A stretch of DNA of 64,000 nucleotides from Pseudorhizobium flavum (GTDB lineage Bacteria > Pseudomonadota > Alphaproteobacteria > Rhizobiales > Rhizobiaceae). Of this stretch, positions 35,699-44,846 are shown piece after piece. Both the position numbers and the translations under genes were made by a program. The stretch spans positions 1,178,001 to 1,242,000 of the forward strand of contig NZ_LR723670.1 of assembly GCF_902502825.2 (NCBI RefSeq), read 5' to 3'. Position 1 is the first letter of the stretch, and each line of letters opens with the position of its first letter. The notes beneath the pieces are model-generated. The model had not been told where the DNA came from and did no database searches. It worked only from the letters and a program-made list of their open reading frames with translations.

Positions 35699-36233
35699 GA
35701 TCCGACCTTTCCGTCTCGTACTGTTCTCGAAAACGCCGCCTCGGCAGCCTTGTTCCGGCAGAATCGGACACACTGCCATTTCCCCGCAGAATCGCTGACG
35801 GAGCGCGAATCGTGTCACCCTGAACGGTGCCTGTGGACGACACGACATGAGGAGCATGCGCGTCATGTGCCTAAGCGCCACCGTCCCTTTATGGCGCGAA
35901 TCGGGCCGGAATCTGCAGAATCTGCCCCGGGCGCTCACGATCAGAACGACTTAAGTGCCTGTGGCGCCTGCCATATCTTAAGAGAGTGTAAACCTTTCAG
36001 CGCCCCGCCCGCCACATTTGTGTCCTTTCAGCAACAGGACTGCCGTAAGCGGGTGCAGGAATGTGGAATGGCTGAAGTTCCGGATTGCATGGCGGACCGC
36101 CTCTTGTATTTTCACTCTCGGAAGCGAGGCGGTGGATCGTCCGTCTTCTGGCAATCGACGGGGATGGGGCAGGGAACGCTGTCCTTCAGCAAAAGAACCC
36201 AGACCCATACGAAACTTTGACTGGAGGTCAAAA
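35699..36233 (+). other. Long porin-1 upstream region
   Basis: About 535 bp with no supported gene. It should hold the promoter of the hypothetical gene to the left and the long leader of porin 1. The last 18 bp before the ATG form the hairpin TTTGAC-TGGAG-GTCAAA, whose loop contains the Shine-Dalgarno sequence. Confidence 0.5.
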
Positions 36234-36403
36234 ATGAACATCAAGAGCCTTCTTCTCGGCTCCGCTGCTGCCCTCGCAGCAGTCTCCGGCGCACAGGCTG
36301 CCGATGCTATCATCGCTGCCGAGCCCGAGCCCATGGAATACGTTCGCGTTTGCGACGCATTCGGCACCGGCTACTTCTACATCCCGGGCACCGAAACCTG
36401 CCT
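36216..36403 (+). repeat. 188-bp exact direct repeat, left copy (porin 1)
   Basis: Identical base for base to 38456-38643, from TTTGACTGGAGG to GAAACCTGCCT. It covers the ribosome-binding hairpin, signal peptide and first mature residues. The two copies lie 2,240 bp apart in direct orientation. Confidence 0.95.
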
Positions 36404-37307
36404 CAAGATCGGCGGTTATGTTCGCGTTCAGGTCGATGGTCGCAGCGACTTTGATCTTGACGGTGTGGACCTGCAGGACGGTGGCTATCGCACCAACACG
36501 CGCGCTCAGCTCCAGTTCGATGCGAAGTCCGACACGGAGCTCGGTGAACTTCATTCGAAGATTACCCTTCGCGCGAACACCAACACCGACGACGACTTTT
36601 ATCTGGAAGAAACTTATCTCGCGATCGGCGGCCTTCGCGTTGGTTACTTCTATAACTACTTTGATATCGGGCTCCCGGGCGAAACCTTCCTCTCCGACGG
36701 TGGTCCTATCGCCGGTTACGGCTACATCGGCGGCGACACGCTGAACAACTCGATTCGCTATACCTTCGAGGGCGAAGCATTTTCGGCCTATGTTCAGGCC
36801 GATGCATTCGACTCGCAGGAAGGCTGGAAGACAGATTTCGCTGGTAACGATGATGAGGTCGGCGTCAACGCTCTTATCGGCGGCGCGTTCGGTGGCGTTG
36901 CCGTCAACCTCTTCGGTGCCTACGAGTTCGAAAACGAAGATGGCGTCGTTGCGTCCACGCTGACGGCAAACATTGGTCCTGGCTCCTTGGGCATCATGGG
37001 CGTCTACTCCTTCGGCGCTAGCCGCTACTGGGATTTCTCTGAATGGTCGATCGGCGCTGAATACGCCATCGCTGTCACCGAGAAGTTCTCGATCGCACCG
37101 GGCGTTCAATATTGGGACAACATCGTGTATGACGCCGATGGCGACTACGATGGTGGCAGTGCATGGCGCGTTGGCGTAACTGCCGACTACGCCATCACCC
37201 AGGGTCTCACCATGAAGGCGACCGTAAACTACACAGACGTCGATGCTGATGAGCTCGGCGATGGCGATCGTTGGGACGGTTTTGTCCGTCTTCAGCGCTC
37301 ATTCTAA
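36234..37307 (+). CDS. Rhizobial porin 1 (RopA/Omp2b-like)
   Basis: Outer-membrane general porin of 357 residues. The signal peptide ends SGAQAADA (about 22). The mature start AEPEPMEYVRVCDAFGTGYF and IPGTETCLKIGGYVR, with two cysteines likely forming a disulfide, mark the alphaproteobacterial porin_2 family. The barrel pattern runs to the C-terminal FVRLQRSF, whose final Phe is the usual assembly signal. This porin is more diverged after residue 60 than porins 2 and 3 are from each other. Its ribosome-binding site is inside a hairpin. Confidence 0.93.
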   Translation: MNIKSLLLGSAAALAAVSGAQAADAIIAAEPEPMEYVRVCDAFGTGYFYIPGTETCLKIGGYVRVQVDGRSDFDLDGVDLQDGGYRTNTRAQLQFDAKSDTELGELHSKITLRANTNTDDDFYLEETYLAIGGLRVGYFYNYFDIGLPGETFLSDGGPIAGYGYIGGDTLNNSIRYTFEGEAFSAYVQADAFDSQEGWKTDFAGNDDEVGVNALIGGAFGGVAVNLFGAYEFENEDGVVASTLTANIGPGSLGIMGVYSFGASRYWDFSEWSIGAEYAIAVTEKFSIAPGVQYWDNIVYDADGDYDGGSAWRVGVTADYAITQGLTMKATVNYTDVDADELGDGDRWDGFVRLQRSF

Positions 37308-37432
37308 TCTGACTTAGTTCAGACCGAAAATGGCTCGCAGCCTCTGGGTTGCGAGCTGTTGCCGTTGCTGTTGTGCAACGATGTGGGATGATTGTTCGCG
37401 TTGACGGTGGATTTTTCCTTCGTCAAACGTTG

Positions 37433-38434
37433 ATGAAGAAGTCGATCATTGTTTCTTTGCCTAATGGAGAGGCAAGGAGAACTGATTTGGCAGTCAAGGC
37501 TGATCGGGACGCAAAGGGCGACTTCAGCAACTTTCGGCTAGCCTATTCAGTTAACTTCCAGTTCCACCAGGGCGGCACGCCTAAGGTCGTTCAAAGTACC
37601 AGCCTCTCCGCATTGTTCCAAAAGTATGGAGACATACTTTGGGAAGCTGGTAGTCACCGAAATAATGTAGCGGCTTTCATCTCGGAACTTGACGACATCC
37701 TTCTCGGTGAAACGTTTGAGACGTTCTCCCAGGAAAAGGTCGACAGGCTCATCGGCGATTTGCGCAGACGAAGCAATAGCAACGCAACCATCAATCGGAA
37801 GATGGCAGCGCTTAGCAAATTGCTGCGGAAAGCGTACAAGATGGGTGACATCCATAGCCTTCCTGAGTTCAAGCGCCAAAAAGAGCGCGCTGGCCGTATT
37901 CGATTCCTCGAGTATGACGAAGAGGATCGCTTGTTCTCAGCTATTGGTATGAAAGATGACCATTACTGTGATCTATGCATTTTTCTCGTAGATACTGGTG
38001 CACGTCTGGGCGAAGGGATTGGGCTTAGATGGAATGATATCCATGAGGGGAGAGCCACCTTCTGGATCACGAAGTCCGGAAAGAGCCGAACCGTTCCTCT
38101 TACCACTCGGGCGCTAGAGGCAGTCCAAGCACAAAAAGGTCGAGCAGACGGTCCCTTTGCCGATATCGACCAGCAGCGCTTCCGATCTGTTTGGAATAGC
38201 GCCAAAGAGCAGGTTGGGCTAGGGAACGATCCCGACGTCGTACCCCATGTTCTTCGTCACACTTGTGCATCTCGCCTTGTGAGAAGAGGCGCGGATATCA
38301 GACGAGTCCAGATGTGGCTCGGACATCAGACACTACAGATGACAATGAGATACGCTCACCTCGCCTCACACGATCTGGACGTCTGCTTGCCTCTCCTCGA
38401 AAGGCCTCTTCCGCAGCGCCCTAAAGAGGGTTAA
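37433..38434 (+). CDS. Tyrosine recombinase lying between two porin genes
   Basis: The 333-residue product (from MKKSIIVSLPNGEARRTD) appears complete: N-terminal arm (about 1-90), SAM-like core-binding domain (about 90-160, RLIGDLRRRSNSNATINRKMAAL), and catalytic domain with Arg in DTGARLGEGIGLRW, Lys in TKSGKSRTVPL, His-x-x-Arg-like VLRHTCASRL, and WLGHQTLQMTMRYAHL with the nucleophile Tyr. Codon use is more AT-rich than in the porins, suggesting later arrival. Earlier in-frame starts at 37388 or 37349 are possible. It ends 21 bp before the repeat copy that begins porin 2. Confidence 0.88.
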   Translation: MKKSIIVSLPNGEARRTDLAVKADRDAKGDFSNFRLAYSVNFQFHQGGTPKVVQSTSLSALFQKYGDILWEAGSHRNNVAAFISELDDILLGETFETFSQEKVDRLIGDLRRRSNSNATINRKMAALSKLLRKAYKMGDIHSLPEFKRQKERAGRIRFLEYDEEDRLFSAIGMKDDHYCDLCIFLVDTGARLGEGIGLRWNDIHEGRATFWITKSGKSRTVPLTTRALEAVQAQKGRADGPFADIDQQRFRSVWNSAKEQVGLGNDPDVVPHVLRHTCASRLVRRGADIRRVQMWLGHQTLQMTMRYAHLASHDLDVCLPLLERPLPQRPKEG

Positions 38435-38455
38435 TCGCACACTTCCTCCGTCAAT

Positions 38456-38643
38456 TTTGACTGGAGGTCAAAAATGAACATCAAGAGCCTTCTTCTCGGC
38501 TCCGCTGCTGCCCTCGCAGCAGTCTCCGGCGCACAGGCTGCCGATGCTATCATCGCTGCCGAGCCCGAGCCCATGGAATACGTTCGCGTTTGCGACGCAT
38601 TCGGCACCGGCTACTTCTACATCCCGGGCACCGAAACCTGCCT
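38456..38643 (+). repeat. 188-bp exact direct repeat, right copy (porin 2)
   Basis: Identical to 36216-36403. Recombination between the two copies would remove porin 1 and the recombinase as a 2,240-bp circle and leave a single porin. Confidence 0.95.
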
Positions 38644-39520
38644 GAAGATCGACGGTTACGTTCGTTTCCAGGTTGACTTCGACAGCCGCGATGGCGCCTA
38701 TGCCGACGACAACTGGGATGCTTGGACCCGCGCTCGGGTCAACTTCACCTCGAAGTCCGACACCGAACTCGGCGAGCTGACCGGCTACATCGGCATGCAG
38801 ATCAACACGTCCGACAGCCCGGTTTTTGGCGCTCTCCAGGGCACCGGCTCGACCAACGCCTTCACGCTCGACGAAGTCTACCTGCAGCTCGGCGGCTTCA
38901 AGGCCGGTACCTACCTGAACTGGTGGGATAAGGGCATCAACGGTGAGACCGATCAGCTCGCTTCGATCTTCGGTACCCGTATGACTTCGATCGCCTACAT
39001 CTACACGGGCGATGCCTTCACGGCCGGCGTCCAGCTCGACGAACTGTCGAACGCTGACTACTTCGCAACCAGCGGCCAGGACTTCGGCATCGAAGGTATC
39101 GTAACGGCTTCGCTCGGCGCAGCTTCCATCGACCTGCTCGGCTCCTACGACTTCGCTAACGAAGACGGTGCGGTTCGCGCGCTCGTTTCGGCTGGCGTCG
39201 GTCCGGGCACGCTGCAGCTCGCTGGTGTATGGTCTTCGGGCGTTAACGTCTACTACGACCGCGCTGAGTGGACGATTGCTGGTTCGTATGCCTTCAAGGC
39301 AACCGACAAGTTCACCATCACCCCCGGCGTTCAGTACTTCGCCAACACCGACATCGACGCCTCCGGCGACTTCTTCGGTGACGACGGCTGGCGCGCTGGC
39401 GTGACCGTAGACTATGCGATCACTTCGGGCATGGCTATGAAGGCGACCGTCAACTACAACGACTTCGACGGTTCCGACGAATTCTGGGATGGCTTCGTCC
39501 GTCTTCAGCGCTCGTTCTAA
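38474..39520 (+). CDS. Rhizobial porin 2
   Basis: Outer-membrane porin of 348 residues. The first 57 residues are identical to porin 1 (the 188-bp repeat), after which it differs from porin 1 but resembles porin 3 (DDWDAWTRARVNFTSKSDTELGEL-like region, YLQLGGFKAGTYLNWWD, GIEGIVTASLGAASIDLLGS). The C-terminus is FVRLQRSF. No obvious promoter is seen in the 39 bp between the recombinase stop and the ATG, so expression may depend on read-through or a promoter in the recombinase gene. Confidence 0.94.
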   Translation: MNIKSLLLGSAAALAAVSGAQAADAIIAAEPEPMEYVRVCDAFGTGYFYIPGTETCLKIDGYVRFQVDFDSRDGAYADDNWDAWTRARVNFTSKSDTELGELTGYIGMQINTSDSPVFGALQGTGSTNAFTLDEVYLQLGGFKAGTYLNWWDKGINGETDQLASIFGTRMTSIAYIYTGDAFTAGVQLDELSNADYFATSGQDFGIEGIVTASLGAASIDLLGSYDFANEDGAVRALVSAGVGPGTLQLAGVWSSGVNVYYDRAEWTIAGSYAFKATDKFTITPGVQYFANTDIDASGDFFGDDGWRAGVTVDYAITSGMAMKATVNYNDFDGSDEFWDGFVRLQRSF

Positions 39521-39527
39521 TATCGAG

Positions 39528-39560
39528 GAGCTCCCCCGACATTCGGGGGAGCTCTTTTCT
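39528..39560 (+). terminator. Rho-independent terminator after porin 2
   Basis: GAGCTCCCCC and GGGGGAGCTC pair around a short loop, followed by TTTTCTT. Confidence 0.88.
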
Positions 39561-39688
39561 TAAAGAGGATGGCCCAAAGCAGGTCATTCGGTTGGGAGAT
39601 GCCTAAGGAGTGAAGTCGCCATCGTGCGGCTTTTTTTGGTTTCCGTGGATGGTCCATGGAGGCCGATATTCCTGACTGGAGTCCATTC

Positions 39689-40726
39689 ATGACAATTAAG
39701 AGCCTTCTTCTTGGCTCCGCTGCAGCCCTCGCAGCAGTCTCCGGCGCACAGGCTGCCGATGCCATTATCGCTGCCGAGCCAGAGCCCATGGAATACGTAC
39801 GCGTCTGCGACGCGTTCGGCACTGGTTATTTCTATATCCCTGGCACCGAAACCTGCCTGAAGATCGGTGGCTATATCCGCTTCCAGGTCGATTTCGGCGA
39901 AGGTGCTCACGAAGGCAATGGTGACGACTGGGACGCATGGACCCGCGGTCGCGTAACCTTCACGTCGAAGTCCGACACAGAACTCGGCGAGCTGACCGGC
40001 TTCATCGCCCTGCACGGTGACGCGTCGCGCGATATCGGCACAGGGGCGACCGACTTCTACATTGAAGAAGTCTACCTGCAGCTTGGTGGTTTCAAGGCCG
40101 GTACCTACCTGAACTGGTGGGATGCCAACGATCTTCCGGGCGAACTCGACGCTCTGGGCTCCAACCGCCTGACTTCGATTGCTTACACCTATACCGGCGA
40201 CGCGTTTACTGCCGGCATTCAGCTTGACGAGCTTTCCGATGAAGAACTGGTAGGCTTCGACATCGACGGCAACGTCGTGACCGGCGGTGGCCAGAACTTC
40301 GGTATTGAAGCTCTCGTCCAGGCTACTCTGGGCCCGGCAGCGCTTGAGGTTCTAGGCTCCTATGACTTCGGCAATGAAGATGGTGCGGTGCGTGCCATTG
40401 CTTCAGCTGATCTCGGTCCCGGCACCTTCTACCTCGCTGGCGTGTACTCGTCCGGCTACAACGTCTACTATGGCGGAGCACAGTGGACTGTCGCTGCGGC
40501 CTACTCCTGGAAGGCTACCGAGAAGTTGGAGGTCATTCCGGAATTCCAGTATTTCTGGGATACGGAACTTGATGTCGATGGTGATTTCACCGGCGAAGAC
40601 TTCTGGGCTGCAGGTGTCACCGTCAATTATGCGATCACCGATGGCCTTACTTCGAAGGTCGCTGTGGCCTACGACGACTCCGCGGAAGACTGGCTGGGCA
40701 TCGTTCGTCTGCAGCGCGATTTCTAA
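39689..40726 (+). CDS. Rhizobial porin 3
   Basis: Outer-membrane porin of 345 residues from MTIKSLLLGSAAALAAVSGA. Same family marks as the other two (EPEPMEYVRVCDAFGTGYF, ETCLKIGGYIRFQVDFGE), C-terminus GIVRLQRDF ending in Phe. Its 5' part is similar but not identical to the 188-bp repeat, so this copy has not been homogenised recently. GGAG lies seven bases before the ATG. An in-frame ATG at 39656 would displace the signal peptide. Confidence 0.94.
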   Translation: MTIKSLLLGSAAALAAVSGAQAADAIIAAEPEPMEYVRVCDAFGTGYFYIPGTETCLKIGGYIRFQVDFGEGAHEGNGDDWDAWTRGRVTFTSKSDTELGELTGFIALHGDASRDIGTGATDFYIEEVYLQLGGFKAGTYLNWWDANDLPGELDALGSNRLTSIAYTYTGDAFTAGIQLDELSDEELVGFDIDGNVVTGGGQNFGIEALVQATLGPAALEVLGSYDFGNEDGAVRAIASADLGPGTFYLAGVYSSGYNVYYGGAQWTVAAAYSWKATEKLEVIPEFQYFWDTELDVDGDFTGEDFWAAGVTVNYAITDGLTSKVAVAYDDSAEDWLGIVRLQRDF

Positions 40727-40753
40727 TCGCCGTAAACTATGCGTCCAAGAGAA

Positions 40754-40778
40754 GAGCCCGGCAAATGCCGGGCTCTTT
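40754..40778 (+). terminator. Terminator after porin 3
   Basis: GAGCCCGGC-AAAT-GCCGGGCTC followed by TTT. It may serve both the porin and the convergent transglycosylase gene. Confidence 0.85.
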
Positions 40779-40809
40779 GCATATGGCGAGGCGAAAACCG
40801 AGTGAAGAG

Positions 40810-42915
40810 TCAGTTCTCCGCGAGGCTGACATCGGTGATCTGAACGGTCGCATCCGGATGCTGCCGTCCATCGCGCAGGTCCGCGACAATGTCCGTCGTC
40901 TGTCCCAGCCGCGCCTTGTAGACCTGATAGTTCTCCATGATCCGTTGAACGTAGTTGCGGGTTTCGGGGAAGGGGATGCGCTCGATCCAGTCGATCACCT
41001 CGTCAATCGGCTTCCCGCGCGGGTCGCCGTAGCGCGCGATCCATTCGCCGACGCGGCGCGGACCAGCGTTGTAGGCGATGAAGGTGAGGATATAGGATCC
41101 GCCGAACGAATCGATCTGCTCGCCAAGGTAGTGGGCGCCCAGGGTGGCATTGAAGCCGGGGTCGCTTGTCAGCTTTTCGGGTGCATAGGCCATTCCGTGC
41201 CGCTTGGCCACAGCCTTCGCAGTGCTCGGTAGCAGCTGGAGCAGGCCCCGTGCATTGGCGGGCGACACGGCTGTCGGATTGAAGGCGCTTTCCTGCCGGG
41301 CGATCGAATAGGCAAGCGCCTTGCCGGAACCCGAAATATTGGCGCCGGCGGGGATGGCACCGGTCGGAAAGGCAAGGGCTGCGACATCCCGCCCCTCGTA
41401 GAAGGCCGATTTGCCGATCTGGAGCGCCAGGCTGTGGTCTTTCCTGCGTTCGGCCCGCTCGGCGAGCATGGCAAGCTCTCCCGGGCTTTCGATCTGTTTG
41501 GCGAGCGCTTGCAGCAGTGCAGCCGTACGCTTTTCATGACCGGCAGCCTCCAGCCGGTCGAGCGCTGCAACTGGCGCTCGCTGCATGAAATTCCGGCGGT
41601 CGTCCTCAGTGGGCGAGGGCGGTTTCACGGTGAGGGGCGCCGTGTTCAGACGTGCGGCGGCGAGTTGGCCGTAAAAGCTCCCGGTATGGGCTGCCGCGCT
41701 GCGGAAATGCGCTTCGGCCTCCGCGGATTGCGCTACCTCGGCGGCGCGACCCAGCCAGTAGAAGGCGCGCGAGGCCGAGATCGGTCTGCTGGAGGCCTCC
41801 AGGATGCGCCGGAAATGGCCTGCGGCCTTCTGCGGATCGTTCAGGTTGCGAAGCGCATACCACCCCGCATGGAACTCGGCATCGGCAATGTCCGTCGGCT
41901 GCGTTGCAGCATGTGCGGAAACGAGCGCATAGGCCGCCTTATAGTCTCCGAGGTCCGCGAGCCCGCGGGCGACGATTCTCTGCTCGTCCCACCACTCGGA
42001 GGTATTGATCAGCCGTGATGCATCCCGCGGTGCCTTTGCAAGCAGCGCAGCCGCCTCGCGATACTTGTCCTTGCGCCGGAGCGCCTCGATCTGAAGGAAC
42101 AGGAATGCCGGATCGTCTTTCCACGAAGGGTCTACCGCCTTCAGCAGTGCCTCGGCGTTCCGCGACCCGTTGATTCGGGCAGCCCAGGCCTTGTAGAGCG
42201 ATTGCGCCTCGCCGAGCTGCGCGAAACGTTTCGCCTGGCTGACGCGGCCTCGGTACATCAGGTAATCCATCCGCGCCTTGTGGTCGCGAACCGTCAGGGT
42301 GGAGGCGAATTCCTTGAGAATGCGGTTCTCGAGGGCCGTGTATAAGGCCTCGGATGTCCAGAGGCGACGGAGCGTTGTAGCTGCCTCATCCTTCCCCAGA
42401 TCCTTCTGCGCCTTTGCCAGCAGGTAGAGCCCTTCGGCGGTTTTTGGCTCGGCATCGCTGAATGCCGCCATGACCTTGTCAGCGCCTGGGTTCTCGCGAA
42501 AGAGCGCGCGCTCGTAGCGCAGGCGGAGATCCTCCAGTCCCGGCCAGTCCTTCAGCTCCTGGCGTGCTGCTTCGATTTGCTTCGACGAGACGGAGGCAAG
42601 GCCGGACATGGCGAGCGCCCAGGTGAGCGCCTGGCGATCGACCGAGCCTTCCGGCAGGCTGTCACGCACGACGAACGCACGCTTCGCATCATCGTCGGAC
42701 AATGCGTCGAGGCCGGCTTTCAGGACTGGAGCCGGGGCAAGCCTGCTGCCTCGTGAAGGCGCTATGACATCCAGTGCCATCGGAAAGGCTGCGTTGGCGC
42801 CGGCAGGTTCGGCATAGGGAAGGGGTGCCGGACCCTTGGCGAGGGGATCGGCCATGGCGCCGGGTCCCGAAAGACCGAGACCGATGGCGGTCAGCAACAG
42901 GGCAGGCTTCTTCAT
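40810..42915 (-). CDS. Soluble lytic murein transglycosylase (Slt70 type)
   Basis: Periplasmic peptidoglycan-cleaving enzyme of 701 residues. The signal peptide is MKKPALLLTAIGLGLSGPGA. A long alpha-superhelical region (about 60-500) is followed by the catalytic GEWL domain: IARQESAFNPTAVSPANARG with the catalytic Glu near 542, LLQLLPSTAKAVAKRHG, FIAYNAGPRRVGEWI and ETRNYVQRIMENYQVYKARL. It cleaves between MurNAc and GlcNAc, forming 1,6-anhydroMurNAc. It is divergent from dapA, a common rhizobial arrangement. Confidence 0.93.
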   Translation of the reverse strand: MKKPALLLTAIGLGLSGPGAMADPLAKGPAPLPYAEPAGANAAFPMALDVIAPSRGSRLAPAPVLKAGLDALSDDDAKRAFVVRDSLPEGSVDRQALTWALAMSGLASVSSKQIEAARQELKDWPGLEDLRLRYERALFRENPGADKVMAAFSDAEPKTAEGLYLLAKAQKDLGKDEAATTLRRLWTSEALYTALENRILKEFASTLTVRDHKARMDYLMYRGRVSQAKRFAQLGEAQSLYKAWAARINGSRNAEALLKAVDPSWKDDPAFLFLQIEALRRKDKYREAAALLAKAPRDASRLINTSEWWDEQRIVARGLADLGDYKAAYALVSAHAATQPTDIADAEFHAGWYALRNLNDPQKAAGHFRRILEASSRPISASRAFYWLGRAAEVAQSAEAEAHFRSAAAHTGSFYGQLAAARLNTAPLTVKPPSPTEDDRRNFMQRAPVAALDRLEAAGHEKRTAALLQALAKQIESPGELAMLAERAERRKDHSLALQIGKSAFYEGRDVAALAFPTGAIPAGANISGSGKALAYSIARQESAFNPTAVSPANARGLLQLLPSTAKAVAKRHGMAYAPEKLTSDPGFNATLGAHYLGEQIDSFGGSYILTFIAYNAGPRRVGEWIARYGDPRGKPIDEVIDWIERIPFPETRNYVQRIMENYQVYKARLGQTTDIVADLRDGRQHPDATVQITDVSLAEN

Positions 42916-43141
42916 GCGGCGACTCGCGACAAGAAAGCGATTCCTCTTATTACATTAGCTGCTTCGTAGATTAACGAAAGCTTACCAGCATCATTGAAAC
43001 TGCGCCGGTTTGGCGCCGCGGTTCACCATCAGAAATCGCGTCAGCATCCGCTTGTCGTCGCATTCCCACCGCTCTATTGTGCGCCACCTTAGTCACGGAA
43101 TGCGGCCGAAGCGTGAACTGCCGGCCGGTGGGAGCTTATGC

Positions 43142-44026
43142 ATGTTCAAGGGATCGATGCCCGCACTCGTCACGCCTTTCACGGCAGAGGGTGCGGTGGA
43201 TGAAGCCGCCTTTGCCGATCATGTCGAGTGGCAGATCGCCGAGGGCAGCAGCGGTCTGGTGCCGGTCGGCACGACCGGCGAATCTCCGACCCTTTCCCAT
43301 GCCGAACACAAACGGGTCGTCGAACTCTGCATCGAGGTTGCGGCGGGGCGCGTTCCTGTCATTGCAGGTGCAGGATCGAACAACACCCGCGAAGCGATCG
43401 AGCTTGCAACCCATGCGGAACAGGCAGGGGCGGATGCGCTTCTGGTGGTGACACCCTATTACAACAAGCCCACCCAGAAGGGTCTGTTCGCGCATTTTTC
43501 GGCCGTCGCCGAGGCTGTGAAGCTGCCGATCATCATCTACAATATCCCCGGACGCTCAGTGATCGACATGACGCCGGAGACGATGGGGGCGCTGGCCAAG
43601 GCCCATTCCAACATCGCCGGCGTCAAGGATGCGACCGGCAAGCTGGAGCGTGTCTCCGAGCAGCGGATCACCTGTGGCAAGGACTTCATCCAGCTTTCCG
43701 GCGAAGATGCGACGGCGCTCGGCTTCAACGCCCATGGCGGCGTCGGATGCATTTCGGTGACGGCAAACGTCGCGCCGCGCCTCTGTGCCGACTTCCAGGC
43801 GGCGACCCTTGCGGGTGACTACGCCAAGGCGCTGGATTACCAGGACAGGCTGATGCCGTTGCACAAGGCGATCTTCCTCGAGCCGGGCGTCTGCGGCGCC
43901 AAGTACGGATTGTGGCGGACGCGAGGCCTGAGCCGGGCGGTGCGTTCGCCGCTGATGTCGTCGCTGGAAGCTTCGACTGAGGCTGCAATCGATGCAGCGC
44001 TTCGGCACGCGGGCCTGCTCAACTAG
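43142..44026 (+). CDS. dapA: 4-hydroxy-tetrahydrodipicolinate synthase
   Basis: Cytoplasmic lysine/diaminopimelate-pathway enzyme of 294 residues that condenses pyruvate with aspartate semialdehyde. TIM-barrel marks are present: [19 protein letters not shown] (about 43-61), [25 protein letters not shown], and the Schiff-base Lys in IAGVKDATG (about 162). The ATG at 43142 ([13 protein letters not shown]) matches the family start. An open frame further upstream is not protein-like. It precedes smpB on the same strand. Confidence 0.96.
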   Translation: MFKGSMPALVTPFTAEGAVDEAAFADHVEWQIAEGSSGLVPVGTTGESPTLSHAEHKRVVELCIEVAAGRVPVIAGAGSNNTREAIELATHAEQAGADALLVVTPYYNKPTQKGLFAHFSAVAEAVKLPIIIYNIPGRSVIDMTPETMGALAKAHSNIAGVKDATGKLERVSEQRITCGKDFIQLSGEDATALGFNAHGGVGCISVTANVAPRLCADFQAATLAGDYAKALDYQDRLMPLHKAIFLEPGVCGAKYGLWRTRGLSRAVRSPLMSSLEASTEAAIDAALRHAGLLN

Positions 44027-44131
44027 TCCGGACTGCTTCACTTTCCCCGCCGCCCGCATTACATGACACGTGGTCCGCGGGAATGCCCTCCCGCGGTGGC
44101 ATTCCGGTATCGAAGGGCGTGGTGGAGACAG

Positions 44132-44608
44132 ATGGCCCCCAAAGGCAGCCAGAGGACGGTGAACAAGATTGTCGCGGAGAACCGCAAGGCCCGCTTCAAC
44201 TATGAGATCATGGACACCTATGAGGCCGGCCTCGTTCTCACCGGGACCGAGGTCAAGTCCCTGCGCGAAGGCAAAGCGAACATCGCCGAATCCTACGCGT
44301 CCGACGAGGGCGACGAGATCTGGCTGATCAATTCGCATCTGCCGGAATATCTGCAGGCAAACCGCTTCAACCACGAGCCGCGCCGACGTCGCAAGCTGCT
44401 CCTCAGCAAGCGCGAGATCAGCCGCCTGCGGGCCGGGATCAACCGCGAAGGCATGACCCTCGTGCCGCTGAAGATCTATTTCAACGACCGCGGTAGGGCC
44501 AAGCTGGAACTGGCGCTCGCCAAGGGCAAGAAGCTCCACGACAAGCGCGAGACGGAGAAGGAACGCGACTGGAACCGCCAGAAGAGCAGGCTGCTCAAGG
44601 ACAATTGA
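44132..44608 (+). CDS. smpB: SsrA (tmRNA)-binding protein
   Basis: The 158-residue product binds tmRNA and brings it to stalled ribosomes. Family marks: [62 protein letters not shown] and the basic tail [20 protein letters not shown] that folds in the ribosome. GTGGAGACAG precedes the ATG. It follows dapA by 105 bp, the usual rhizobial order. No tmRNA gene is seen here. Confidence 0.97.
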   Translation: MAPKGSQRTVNKIVAENRKARFNYEIMDTYEAGLVLTGTEVKSLREGKANIAESYASDEGDEIWLINSHLPEYLQANRFNHEPRRRRKLLLSKREISRLRAGINREGMTLVPLKIYFNDRGRAKLELALAKGKKLHDKRETEKERDWNRQKSRLLKDN

Positions 44609-44846
44609 GGTTGCAGCCAGTCGTGCGGCTGGTGTCGGTGACCTCAGTGGGCTTGCGGTCTGCAGCAACCCGCCGTACCGCGCATAGGCTACCTGGTGCT
44701 TTTCCAGGCTTGCCGTAGGTGACGTTTTTAGAGGTTCGCTTCATCGAACGGCCTGGATCGCTGGCGACCCAGGCCGTAGTGCCGTCAGGAAATGGCAGCG
44801 GCCGCAACCGATTTCCGGTCAAGAGTTGCTGGGGCCAAGGTGATCC

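Noticed and set aside
44748..44777. Terminator between smpB and the chemoreceptor
   Set aside because: ACGGCCTGG/CCAGGCCGT is a perfect 9-bp stem, but no T-run follows on either strand and it lies 140 bp from smpB; left unassigned.
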